Shown here piece by piece: positions 8,084 to 16,288 of a stretch of DNA of 64,000 nt. Position numbers and translations under genes: made by a program. Origin of the DNA: Cytophagales bacterium (GTDB lineage Bacteria > Bacteroidota > Bacteroidia > Cytophagales > Cyclobacteriaceae); NCBI GenBank assembly GCA_017303805.1, contig JAFLBQ010000004.1, positions 62,001 to 126,000 of the forward strand, read 5' to 3'. Positions within the stretch are counted from its first letter, which is position 1. Every line of letters begins with the position of its first letter. The notes beneath the pieces were generated by a model. The model worked only from the letters and a program-made list of their open reading frames with translations, was not told the origin of the DNA and made no database searches.

Positions 8084-10395
8084 TGCGTTGTTTCATAATT
8101 TCAATACTCATAGTCTCTTACTCGTTTGTTTTCGCTCAACCCAAAGAGCTGGGGATTTCTCAATTGCATCAATACACCCAAAAACACCCCCAGGAAAAAC
8201 TCTTCGTCCATACCGACAGAAATTTTCTTGTAGCCGGTGAGACGAGTTGGCTTAAGATTTACCTGGTGGATGGACAAAGTCATGTGCCCGTAAACTCTAG
8301 CAGAGTAGCTTACCTCGAACTACTCAATTCAGAAAATCAACCGGTACTTCAAACTAAAGTAGAACTTACCAATGGGGTGGGCAAAGGTGCGTTTACCATT
8401 CCGGCTTCTTTCAATTCCGGCAATTATTATTTACGTGCTTATACCCGGTGGATGCAAAATCAAAGCCCGGAATTTTACTATCATCAACCCATCACAATCG
8501 TTAATACATTTCGCAGGTTGTTCGATGCGCCTGCGGTTAGCCACACCGACCTCGACATTCAATTTTTCCCGGAAGGTGGCCAATGGATTGATGGTATCCA
8601 GCACAAAATTGCATTCCGTGCCACAGATCCTACTGGTAAGGGAATCGACTTTAGTGGGGCTTTGATTAATTCGGTGGGCGATACACTGCTCCGTTTTAAA
8701 CCATACAAATTAGGAATTGGAAACTTTCAGTTAACTCCGCAGGCTTCACAAACCTACACAGCCTACATTCGTCATAAAGGAAAAACAACCGCCATTCAAC
8801 TACCCAAAGTTCATCCACTCGGGTATGCTATACAGATAGAGCCTGCGGAAGCTTCATTTGATATTACACTCCATGCAAAAGGAGTTATGGATCAATCGCT
8901 ACTTTTAGTGGCGCATACCCGCGGTCAAGTAAAAGTCGCAACCAGCCTTGCGCTCAAAGATGGTGCGGCCAAATTTCAACTATCTAAATCCGAGCTTGAC
9001 TCCGGCATCAGCCATATTACTTTGTTTACCGCGTCCGGTCAACCCGTATGCGAACGGTTGGTATTTGTTGAGCCGCCAAGCAACCCGCTCAACTTAACCC
9101 TAAGCAACCTGACTACAGGTACTCGAAAAAAAATTACGGCAACGGTGGTACTACCAACACCCGCTAAAGGAAACCTGTCTGTAGCTGTAATAAAAGTGGA
9201 TTCGCTGCAACAGTTTGAATTGCCCGACATTGTAAGTTACCTTTTACTAACGAGCGATTTGAAAGGTCAAATAGAAAATCCCGCATCGTATTTCAATGCG
9301 CCAGCGGTTGCAGTGGATAATCTCATGCTTACACACGGCTGGAGCAGGTTTAGATGGGATGATCTTACCCAACCTCGGGTGCTTAAGTACATTCCCGAGT
9401 ACCGTGGCCATTTACTTGAGGTAGCACTAACCGATAAGCGTACACAGGCGCCTGCAGCAGGGGTAATTGGGTATGTGAGTGCACCCGATAAAAAAGTATC
9501 GTTAGCGGGTGGCATTTCCGATAAGAACGGGGTACTGCTGGTAGAAGCCCGCCACCTGCGAAATACCAATAATCTTTTCCTGCAATCGCCCTACCCGCAG
9601 GCAAAACTTGAAATTAAATCTCCTTTTTCTAAAGAATATCTAAACCTTAAATTTCCTCCGATCAATCTTTCTGAAAAAAATAAAAACGAATTGATCGACA
9701 AAAGTATCTCGATGCAGGTAGGCGATGCGTTTGGGCGCCCAATTAAGTATGCATCAACTGGAGATAGTACTGCATTCTATGGTATTGCTCCCGAAACCTA
9801 CTTACTCGATGACTATACGCGTTTTCCGGTAATGGAAGAAGTAATGCGCGAGTATGTAAAGAGCGTTTGGGTACGCAAACGTGGCGACCAATTCTACTTT
9901 CGCATAGTAGATCGGGAACAAGGTCATGTATTGGAAAATGAACCCCTCGTATTGCTGGATGGTGTGCCCGTATTTAATATTAATGAGATTATGGCCTTCG
10001 ATCCTTTAAGAATTAAGCAACTCGATATTTTACCATCGCGGTATTTTGTGGGTTCGCTTGCTTTCGATGGTATTGTAAGCTACCGCACCTACAAGGGTGA
10101 TTTGGGCGGATTTAAATTTAATACCGAAACAAACATAGTATCTTACGAAGGACTACAAGCGTACCGCGAGTTTTATTCTCCGCGTTACGAGACGATAGCA
10201 GAAATTAATAGTCGCGTACCGGATGCACGCCACGTATTGTATTGGAACCCCGAGCTCCAGATGAACGCAAACGAACCACAACAAGTAGAATTTTACACAT
10301 CAGACCAGCCCGGCACCTACCGCCTGGTAGTACAAGGCCTTGCTTCCGATGGAACACCGCTCTTCGGCAATGCATTCTTTACGGTGAAACGCTAA
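8083..10395 (+). CDS. Exported macroglobulin-like protein with a C-terminal TonB-plug-like segment
   Basis: A 770-residue protein from ATG 8083, which overlaps the DUF4249 stop as TAATG; an in-frame TTG at 8077 is less likely. The signal peptide covers residues 1-19 (ending FVFAQ). The N-terminal part (QEKLFVHTDRNFLVAGETSW...YLRAYTRWMQN) resembles the MG2-type beta-sandwich domains of bacterial alpha-2-macroglobulins and related Bacteroidota proteins. The central part contains further beta domains. Near the C-terminus, PLVLLDGVPV...IKQLDILPSRYFVG...GIVSYRTYKG closely resembles a TonB receptor plug, yet no beta barrel follows. It is the last gene of the coupled operon. The role is unknown; surface binding or receptor assistance is inference. 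Confidence 0.85.
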   Translation: MRCFIISILIVSYSFVFAQPKELGISQLHQYTQKHPQEKLFVHTDRNFLVAGETSWLKIYLVDGQSHVPVNSSRVAYLELLNSENQPVLQTKVELTNGVGKGAFTIPASFNSGNYYLRAYTRWMQNQSPEFYYHQPITIVNTFRRLFDAPAVSHTDLDIQFFPEGGQWIDGIQHKIAFRATDPTGKGIDFSGALINSVGDTLLRFKPYKLGIGNFQLTPQASQTYTAYIRHKGKTTAIQLPKVHPLGYAIQIEPAEASFDITLHAKGVMDQSLLLVAHTRGQVKVATSLALKDGAAKFQLSKSELDSGISHITLFTASGQPVCERLVFVEPPSNPLNLTLSNLTTGTRKKITATVVLPTPAKGNLSVAVIKVDSLQQFELPDIVSYLLLTSDLKGQIENPASYFNAPAVAVDNLMLTHGWSRFRWDDLTQPRVLKYIPEYRGHLLEVALTDKRTQAPAAGVIGYVSAPDKKVSLAGGISDKNGVLLVEARHLRNTNNLFLQSPYPQAKLEIKSPFSKEYLNLKFPPINLSEKNKNELIDKSISMQVGDAFGRPIKYASTGDSTAFYGIAPETYLLDDYTRFPVMEEVMREYVKSVWVRKRGDQFYFRIVDREQGHVLENEPLVLLDGVPVFNINEIMAFDPLRIKQLDILPSRYFVGSLAFDGIVSYRTYKGDLGGFKFNTETNIVSYEGLQAYREFYSPRYETIAEINSRVPDARHVLYWNPELQMNANEPQQVEFYTSDQPGTYRLVVQGLASDGTPLFGNAFFTVKR

Positions 10396-10482
10396 TAGGT
10401 AAACGTAGCCGGAAAATTTTATTTATTTCCATCCCGGCCTTCAATCAGTTAATGGTTATTTTTGACGGATTGAATACTTGTT

Positions 10483-11616
10483 GTGACTACGCCCCGAATC
10501 GCTGTAAAGCTCGTCTTCTTCATCAACGGATTTGTTCATGCTAACCTGGCTGCCCGGTTTCCAAAAGTTCAGGAACTATTCCAGGTAAATGATGGCACCT
10601 TTGGTTTTGTGTTGCTGGCAACCTCGCTGGGTGCCTTAGTAGCAATGCCTTTTACCGGCTGGTTAATCATTCGCAATGGCAGTCGCAGAATTACCATTGC
10701 CTCTTCATTTCTCTATTGCGTTTTTGTACCGCTCGTTCCGCTCACCAGTGCGCTGCCTGGTATTGTTGGATTGTTGCTGGTATTTTTTGCTATGGGCATA
10801 ACAGCCGGCATGTTAGATGTATCGATGAATGCGCAAGCCGTTATGATTGAACAACAATACCGCAAACCCATTATGACTTCCTTTCACGCCTTGTTCAGCA
10901 TTGGAATGGCAATTGGTGCCGGGTGCGGTGCGCTGTTTGTAAAACTTGATACCAGTTTATTTATTCACTTAACTATCATCACCGCATTAGGGCTGGTGGG
11001 CGCAGCCTGGTCACGTTTCCACTTTATTCACGATAAGCCCGCGCAAAAAAAATCGGAAGGGCCGGCATTCAGATTACCCAATGCTGCTATGGTGGGTATT
11101 GGTATAATTGCCTTTTGTAGCATGTTGGGCGAAGGTGCCATGGCCGACTGGAGCACCAACTATATGCAAAACATTGCCCTGGCATCCAAAGTGCTCGCAC
11201 CTATCGGCCTTACCACCTTTGCTATTGCGATGACAACCGGACGGATTTTTGGAGACTCCGCACGTCTTACGTGGGGCGATAAAAAGTTAATGATTGCCTG
11301 TGGTGTATTGGCTACACTCGGCATTGCGTTGTTGCTTGGCTTCCCGCATCCGGTAGCGGCTATTGTTGGCTTTTTCTTAACCGGTATAGGGCTATCGGTT
11401 ATTGTTCCAATTGCCTATAGTATTGCAGGCAATGCCAAGGGCTTGCCACCCGGTGTTGGTTTAGCTATGGTTACAACAGTGGGTTACTCAGGTTTTTTGT
11501 TCGGGCCACCCCTTATTGGCTTGTTAGCCGATTGGTACACACTGCGCATAGCCCTGGGGCTGGTTGGAATTTTATTTGTGATTATGACTCTGCTTAGCGC
11601 ACGCTATAAATCGTAA
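10483..11616 (+). CDS. MFS transporter
   Basis: A 377-residue inner-membrane protein with about 12 hydrophobic helices, of the major facilitator superfamily. It resembles the YbjJ/FucP-like group: VNDGTFGFVLLATSLGALVA in helix 2, and the loop after it GWLIIRNGSRRI. An acidic HDKPAQKKSEGP linker separates the two six-helix halves. The start is GTG at 10483; no Shine-Dalgarno sequence is visible. Substrate unknown. It is followed after 9 bp by a small GNAT gene and then by a hydrolase gene, so it probably heads an operon. Confidence 0.85.
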   Translation: MTTPRIAVKLVFFINGFVHANLAARFPKVQELFQVNDGTFGFVLLATSLGALVAMPFTGWLIIRNGSRRITIASSFLYCVFVPLVPLTSALPGIVGLLLVFFAMGITAGMLDVSMNAQAVMIEQQYRKPIMTSFHALFSIGMAIGAGCGALFVKLDTSLFIHLTIITALGLVGAAWSRFHFIHDKPAQKKSEGPAFRLPNAAMVGIGIIAFCSMLGEGAMADWSTNYMQNIALASKVLAPIGLTTFAIAMTTGRIFGDSARLTWGDKKLMIACGVLATLGIALLLGFPHPVAAIVGFFLTGIGLSVIVPIAYSIAGNAKGLPPGVGLAMVTTVGYSGFLFGPPLIGLLADWYTLRIALGLVGILFVIMTLLSARYKS

Positions 11617-11625
11617 CTTGCCTGC

Positions 11626-11910
11626 ATGGACGTAGAACACGTAGAGCAGGGAGCCAAGGGTGCATTTGTTCTTGTTGAAGCGAATGAACACGTTGGCGAA
11701 ATGACTTACTCAAAAGCCGGCAGCAACCTGCTTATTATTGATCATACCGAAGTGGCGGACAAACTACGCGGACAAGGTGCTGGAAAAACATTAGTGCTGG
11801 CCGCAGTGGCCTACGCCCGAAAAAACAATTTAAAAATACTTCCGCTTTGCCCTTTTGCAAAAGCTGTTTTTAATCGTTCGCCCGAATTACACGATGTACT
11901 CAATACCTAA
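11626..11910 (+). CDS. Small GNAT-fold N-acetyltransferase (YjdJ type)
   Basis: A 94-residue cytosolic protein matching the short Gcn5-related acetyltransferase group (COG2388). It has the beta-bulge strand LLIIDHTEV, the acetyl-CoA-binding loop LRGQGAGKTLV (the RGQGxG type) and the C-terminal LPLCPFAKAVFNRSPEL, where Cys and the following residues are conserved in the family. The substrate is not known. The stop overlaps the next start by one base (TAATG), so translation of the hydrolase is probably coupled to it. Confidence 0.85.
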   Translation: MDVEHVEQGAKGAFVLVEANEHVGEMTYSKAGSNLLIIDHTEVADKLRGQGAGKTLVLAAVAYARKNNLKILPLCPFAKAVFNRSPELHDVLNT

Positions 11911-12860
11911 TGCCAGTAGTTTCTTCTGCCTACAAAAGTCCGTTCTATCTGTTTAACGCCCATCTCCAGACGGTTGTGCCCAGTATCTTTCGCAAGGTAC
12001 CGGGTACCTACCAACGCGAAAGATTAGAATTACCCGATGGCGATTTTATGGATCTTGATTGGATAACCCACCAACGGAACAAACTCGTAATCATATCGCA
12101 CGGCCTCGAAGGTAATAGTGAGCGCCACTACGCAAAAGGAATGGCTGCACATTTCGTTGCCAACGGATGGGATGCCCTGGCCTGGAATTGCCGCGGCTGC
12201 AGCGGTGAAATGAACCGGCTGCCGCGCTTTTATCATCACGGAGCCACAGAAGACCTCGCAGCAATAGTCAATTATGCTATTAACAAGCATTATGAACACA
12301 TTGTACTGGTGGGATTCAGTATGGGTGGCAGCATGACTTTGAAGTATTTGGGTGAACAAACCCGATCTGCTATCGTAAAATGTGCCATTGCTTTTTCTGT
12401 TCCGTGCGATCTTGGTAGCAGTGCGGCCGAGCTGGACAAACCGGGCAATACATTTTATCTGAAGCGATTCTTAAAAAAACTGGAATTAAAAATTCGTGCA
12501 AAAGCTATTCAGTTTCCACATTTACTTTCTGCAAGTGGTTTTGAAACCATAACTTCCTTTCGGGAGTTTGACACGCGCTACACGGCACCGTTACACGGCT
12601 TTGCTGATGCGAATGATTTCTACACACGCGCAAGTTGCAACCCGTTTCTTAATGCCATTCAAATACCGGTATTGCTGATTAACGCTCAAAACGATCCGTT
12701 TCTCCCGCAATCCTGTTACCCGATTGACATCGCCAAAGCACATCCCTATCTTTCTCTAGAAATGCCCGCCTTCGGGGGACATGTAGGGTTCTCACTTTAT
12801 GGTAAAACAAATTGGATGGAGATTAGGGCATTGGAATTTGCCAACAGCATTAAAAGTTAG
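11910..12860 (+). CDS. YheT-family alpha/beta hydrolase
   Basis: A 316-residue cytosolic hydrolase of the YheT/COG0429 group of predicted carboxylesterases. The N-terminus SPFYLFNAHLQTVVPSIFR is a hallmark of the family. The oxyanion region is ISHGLEGNSERHY. The nucleophile is in GFSMGGS (Ser about 136), the acid is Asp in NAQNDPFLP (about 260) and the base is His in GGHVGF (about 290), so the triad is complete. The start overlaps the GNAT stop (TAATG). The physiological ester substrate is unknown. Confidence 0.9.
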   Translation: MPVVSSAYKSPFYLFNAHLQTVVPSIFRKVPGTYQRERLELPDGDFMDLDWITHQRNKLVIISHGLEGNSERHYAKGMAAHFVANGWDALAWNCRGCSGEMNRLPRFYHHGATEDLAAIVNYAINKHYEHIVLVGFSMGGSMTLKYLGEQTRSAIVKCAIAFSVPCDLGSSAAELDKPGNTFYLKRFLKKLELKIRAKAIQFPHLLSASGFETITSFREFDTRYTAPLHGFADANDFYTRASCNPFLNAIQIPVLLINAQNDPFLPQSCYPIDIAKAHPYLSLEMPAFGGHVGFSLYGKTNWMEIRALEFANSIKS

Positions 12861-12891
12861 TCTGATCTCAACTTTAAAAAATTAAAAGACC

Positions 12892-13317
12892 ATGAAAGCA
12901 TCAATTATTCTTGTGCTCATACTCTTTACCACCGGTTTGTTTGCCCAAACTTCCGAAGTGATAGATTTGAAACGTCATAAAATTGTAATGCAATTTAACA
13001 ATGGCGATTCGCTTTCGCAGGCCTCCGTGTTAGGACAGGTAGGTAACATTCGTGCGGCTTGGCCCAATGCCCAGATAGAGGTAGTATGCCACGGCCCCGG
13101 TTTGGATCTGCTTATCAACAAAATTTCTAAAGCTTCCGCACTAGTAGCTGAATGGAGCGACAAAGGTGTTGTATTTGCGGCCTGCGGCAATACCATGAAA
13201 CGTAAAAATCTAAAGCCTGAAGACTTGTTAAAAGTTTCAACCGTAGTACCTTCTGCTATGATAGAGCTTACGCTGAAACAAGAAAGTGGTTGGGCTTACG
13301 TAAAGGGTGGGCACTAA
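12892..13317 (+). CDS. Exported DsrE-family protein
   Basis: A 141-residue protein with a signal peptide (1-19, ending GLFAQ) followed by a DsrE/DsrF-like Rossmann-type domain: HKIVMQFNNGD, IEVVCHGPGLDLLI and VVFAACGNTMKRKN. Cys59-region and Cys98-region cysteines are present (CHGPG, ACGNT); cysteines in equivalent positions of some relatives carry sulfur. The export signal puts it in the periplasm, unlike the cytosolic DsrEFH complex. Its function is unknown. It lies 31 bp after the hydrolase and is followed by a bidirectional terminator. Confidence 0.85.
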   Translation: MKASIILVLILFTTGLFAQTSEVIDLKRHKIVMQFNNGDSLSQASVLGQVGNIRAAWPNAQIEVVCHGPGLDLLINKISKASALVAEWSDKGVVFAACGNTMKRKNLKPEDLLKVSTVVPSAMIELTLKQESGWAYVKGGH

Positions 13318-13351
13318 AAAAATCGTCAACCAGAATTTCCGGTTGACGATT
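13314..13351. terminator. Bidirectional terminator between convergent genes
   Basis: A perfect 11-bp stem, AATCGTCAACC (13321-13331) with GGTTGACGATT (13341-13351), and a 9-base loop. An A-run precedes it on the plus strand, giving a T-run after the hairpin on the minus strand. It lies between the DsrE gene and the convergent hydrolase, so it is best suited to the minus-strand gene but can serve both. Confidence 0.8.
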
Positions 13352-13371
13352 AATTACTTAATCACCCTCTA

Positions 13372-14172
13372 CTATGCAGCACGGTGGCTCTCAATCCAGT
13401 TATTTACATAGCTGGCCGTTTCCTTCCAGTTGGGCAGGTTAACTACATAATGATTGTTATCGAACTCTTTAAAATCGGTAACTGAATTTTTATCAGCATA
13501 GCGATTAAAGTTGCGTTTGTTCAATGAAGCCGGAATGATGTTATCATTCTTGCCAGCTACCATCAGCAAAGGTGCATGTGCTTTCTTAAAATCCACACGG
13601 GCAGCAGATGTTAAACCTCCGCGGGCTACACGCTTGGATTCTGGTATCGTACTATCTTCGTAAGCTTTTTTCTGATCGGCCAGGCTCATCCCATTTACAA
13701 AAGCAAATTGCCAGGTTTCAAACGGCATCAAATATGTTTTTTTGATGGATGTAAATAAACCCAATGCACCCCAGGTCGATTTCAGAAAAGAAAACTCAAA
13801 CGGAATAACACCTTGAGGGGGAACTGAGTGCAATACAATCGCACTTGCGGCCAACCCACGATTCAGCAAAATCTGGCTGATCAATCCTCCAAATGAATGT
13901 CCGATCAGGATAGGTTTTTCTGGCAGGTTACTTACAAAGCGCGCATAATGCTCAATCAGTTCAGAGATTGTTAAGTCGGCAAGGGCCCGATTGTTCGGAT
14001 GGTTACTCCGCAGTTCGGCTGGCGCGCCTTCTTTATGAGGCCAGGCCGGTGCATAGGTAGTGTAACCTTTTTCTTCAAAATACTTTTGCCAGTCGGCCCA
14101 GCCGCGATTGGAAACAAAGGCTCCGGTTACAAATACAATAGTTTTGGATTGGATTGTGTTGATCGTTTTCAT
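13372..14172 (-). CDS. Alpha/beta hydrolase
   Basis: A 266-residue cytosolic hydrolase without a signal peptide. The N-terminal strand and oxyanion region are IVFVTGAFVSNRGW. The nucleophile elbow is GHSFGG (Ser about 93), a likely acid is Asp in AGKNDNIIP, and the base is His in FDNNHYVV. The fold is related to lipase/esterase-like and haloperoxidase-like enzymes; the substrate cannot be told. It reads toward the shared terminator. An inverted repeat lies immediately upstream of the start, and the Crp-like gene lies 90 bp further upstream on the same strand. Confidence 0.85.
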   Translation of the reverse strand: MKTINTIQSKTIVFVTGAFVSNRGWADWQKYFEEKGYTTYAPAWPHKEGAPAELRSNHPNNRALADLTISELIEHYARFVSNLPEKPILIGHSFGGLISQILLNRGLAASAIVLHSVPPQGVIPFEFSFLKSTWGALGLFTSIKKTYLMPFETWQFAFVNGMSLADQKKAYEDSTIPESKRVARGGLTSAARVDFKKAHAPLLMVAGKNDNIIPASLNKRNFNRYADKNSVTDFKEFDNNHYVVNLPNWKETASYVNNWIESHRAA

Positions 14173-14176
14173 ACGA

Positions 14177-14212
14177 GTATCAGTTTTGGTTTTTGTTTGT
14201 GATTACTGATAC
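14177..14212. repeat. Inverted repeat upstream of the alpha/beta hydrolase
   Basis: GTATCAGT (14177-14184) and ACTGATAC (14205-14212) form 8-bp perfect arms with a 20-base spacer, directly before the hydrolase start on the minus strand. It could be an operator or a leader hairpin. The neighbouring Crp-like regulator is a possible binder, but nothing in the sequence proves it. Confidence 0.4.
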
Positions 14213-14262
14213 AAAGAACGCGGGCTGAAATGGCAAAGATTTTAACCCAGGTTAAAATCGAC

Positions 14263-14877
14263 TTACCGGGCCAATCTTTTTCGGATTCGACTAAGGGAAG
14301 GCCCCTGAATACCGAGGTAAGATGAGATATGATATAATGGAATACTATTAAAAATATCAGGATGTTGCTGAACAAGCTCCAGATATCGCTGCTCGGGCGT
14401 TTTAAATAAAAAACTCTCCGTTCTGTTCATCGAAATGGAGAAAGCCAACTCAGCCAATACGCGACCTAATTTTTCCCATTGATGCGATTTACCATAGAGT
14501 TCATGCAAATGATCGTAGCTGATGTAGGCAATCTCGGCATCGGTCATAGCCTGCGTATAATAATTACAGGGTGCTTGCTGAATAAAACTCTGAAATGAAA
14601 CCACCACCTGATGCTTCGAAAAAAAGAAAACATTCTTTTCCTGATTTTCCTCATCCACATAATAGGCACGAAACACACCACTAAAAATAAAACCCAGTTG
14701 CTTGCATACATGGCGGTATTGGTTGTAGTAGTCGCCTTTGGTAAAAGTTTTCATACGCCAATATTGCCGCGATAGCTCAAATTCTTCCGGTTTCATTCCC
14801 GTAAGCGTTTGGAGGGCTTGTTGCAAATGATCGATTGGGTCAGCTTGCATCTTGTCCGAATACAATTTTAAATCCAT
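14263..14877 (-). CDS. Crp/Fnr-family transcriptional regulator
   Basis: A 204-residue cytosolic regulator. Residues about 35-130 form a cyclic-nucleotide-binding-like beta barrel (FTKGDYYNQYRHVCKQLGFI, then SGVFRAYYVDEENQEKN). The C-terminal helix-turn-helix includes SIPLYHISSYLGIQGPSLSRIRKRLAR. The cyclic-nucleotide phosphate cassette is not conserved, as in many Bacteroidota Crp-like regulators, so the ligand is unknown. An internal Met (14850) is an alternative start. The gene overlaps the end of the VOC gene by 38 bp, so the two are co-transcribed. Confidence 0.88.
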   Translation of the reverse strand: MDLKLYSDKMQADPIDHLQQALQTLTGMKPEEFELSRQYWRMKTFTKGDYYNQYRHVCKQLGFIFSGVFRAYYVDEENQEKNVFFFSKHQVVVSFQSFIQQAPCNYYTQAMTDAEIAYISYDHLHELYGKSHQWEKLGRVLAELAFSISMNRTESFLFKTPEQRYLELVQQHPDIFNSIPLYHISSYLGIQGPSLSRIRKRLAR

Positions 14878-15232
14878 TACAATCTCTTATAGCAAACTCA
14901 ATCATTCCATAAACTTGCTTACAAAGCGGTTCCACAATCTCTACCTTGCCTGTTAGTTCCTCAAGTAAAGCTTCGGCATCGCTTACGCGGATATAGAGAT
15001 CAAGACCATCTTTACGCTGAACGTAATTTGATAGCTGTGGGCGACTTGCATCATCGGCCAAACCCAGTTGAATCTCGGCCGAACCCCGGGCTACCATCGC
15101 AAACACGGGCGGGTTATGCCAGTATCCCAAAATTTTGAAGCCTAACACATCGCGATAGTATTCGGCCGTTTTTACTACATCGGCAACTACCAACTGTGGC
15201 GATAGTTGTATGAACTCAGCTTTGGGTTTCAT
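14840..15232 (-). CDS. VOC-family (glyoxalase/bleomycin-resistance fold) protein
   Basis: A 130-residue protein from ATG 15232; an upstream in-frame start at 15262 adds an unlikely leader. The two beta-alpha-beta-beta-beta repeats of the vicinal-oxygen-chelate fold are visible: LVVADVVKTAEYYRDVLGF, then the C-terminal IEFAIRDCNGFKIVFGQ. The family includes lyases, dioxygenases and drug-binding proteins, and this member cannot be placed further. Its gene overlaps the Crp-like regulator, which suggests a small regulated unit. A perfect 16-bp palindrome lies 47 bp upstream of the start. Confidence 0.85.
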   Translation of the reverse strand: MKPKAEFIQLSPQLVVADVVKTAEYYRDVLGFKILGYWHNPPVFAMVARGSAEIQLGLADDASRPQLSNYVQRKDGLDLYIRVSDAEALLEELTGKVEIVEPLCKQVYGMIEFAIRDCNGFKIVFGQDAS

Positions 15233-15278
15233 GTCAGCTAAAATAAGAAACCCATTGAACAACGCCCTACCGATTAAC

Positions 15279-15294
15279 CTTATTTATAAATAAG
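15279..15294. promoter_or_regulatory. 16-bp perfect palindrome in a divergent intergenic region
   Basis: CTTATTTATAAATAAG is a perfect palindrome between the divergent VOC and DUF1080 genes, 47 bp before the VOC start and 67 bp before the DUF1080 start. The AT-rich dyad could be an operator. It does not resemble the classical TGTGA-N6-TCACA Crp site. Confidence 0.35.
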
Positions 15295-15360
15295 TCATCC
15301 CAAAAGAGAGCTATTATTGATTCCGAATTCATAATTTCAACTCGGCTAATACTTCATGCT

Positions 15361-16281
15361 ATGAAAACCTACACTCAATTTGCGCTTTTGTTAATGTTTC
15401 TTGTTGCCACCTCCGTTGGGGCACAACATAAACTGGAGGGCCGCTGGAATCTCACTATCGAAAAAGACGGCCAACAACTACCCTCGTGGCTGGAGATTGA
15501 GCATTCCGGTCATAAAACCCTGGTGGGCCGTTTTGTGTATGCCTTTGGCAGCGCCCGCCCTATTGCCGTTGTTAACCAGGTTAACGAAAAATTCAATTTC
15601 TCTATACCACCCCAGTGGGAACCGGGCGACCGCAATATGGACTTTGAAGGTGAGTTGACAGGCGAAGCCCTAAAAGGCACCATGATTTATACCGATGGAA
15701 AAAAATACAATTGGACGGGCACCCGGGCTCCGGTATTAAAAAGAACAACCGAACCGGTTTGGGGCCAACCGATTACTTTATTTAATGGTAAAGATCTGAA
15801 AGGCTGGAAAGCGATGGGCCCCAATCAGTGGATTGTAGAAAATGGAATCTTAAGAAGTCTGAAATCCGGCAGCAACCTGGTGAGTGAACAGACCTTTACG
15901 GATTTCAAGTTGCATGTGGAGTTTCGGTATGAGAAAGGGAGCAATAGCGGGGTGTATTTGCGCGGCCGGTACGAAGTGCAAATTGAAGACGACAAAGGCA
16001 AAGAACCTTGGAAAGGATACCTCGGAGCCATTTACGGATTTCTTACGCCCAGCGTAATGGCGGCCAAAGATGCAAGCGAATGGCAATCGTATGATATAAC
16101 ATTAGTGGGCCGCATGGTTACTGTGGTTGCCAATGGAATCACCATTATCGCTAACCAGGAAATACCCGGCATTACCGGAGGCGCCATCGATAATAAAGAA
16201 AGCGAACCCGGCCCGATTATGTTTCAGGGCGACCATGGCCCGATCGATTTCAGAAATATTGTTATAACTCCTGCCCGCTAA
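15361..16281 (+). CDS. Exported DUF1080 (3-keto-disaccharide hydrolase-like) protein
   Basis: A 306-residue exported protein. The signal peptide covers 1-21 (ending SVGAQ). A small beta domain (about 22-125) precedes a concanavalin-like jelly-roll DUF1080 domain (about 135-305) with the typical LFNGKDLKGWKAMG entry, FTDFKLHVEFRYEKGSNSGVYLRGRYEVQI core and GGAIDNKESEPGPIMFQGDHGPIDFRNI ending segments. The family is linked to hydrolysis or binding of glycosides and 3-keto sugars. A Gfo/Idh/MocA oxidoreductase, an enzyme type often partnered with it in 3-keto-glycoside metabolism, is encoded 4 kb away on the other strand. The M1 peptidase gene follows 7 bp later. Confidence 0.88.
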   Translation: MKTYTQFALLLMFLVATSVGAQHKLEGRWNLTIEKDGQQLPSWLEIEHSGHKTLVGRFVYAFGSARPIAVVNQVNEKFNFSIPPQWEPGDRNMDFEGELTGEALKGTMIYTDGKKYNWTGTRAPVLKRTTEPVWGQPITLFNGKDLKGWKAMGPNQWIVENGILRSLKSGSNLVSEQTFTDFKLHVEFRYEKGSNSGVYLRGRYEVQIEDDKGKEPWKGYLGAIYGFLTPSVMAAKDASEWQSYDITLVGRMVTVVANGITIIANQEIPGITGGAIDNKESEPGPIMFQGDHGPIDFRNIVITPAR

Positions 16282-16288
16282 GTTGAAT

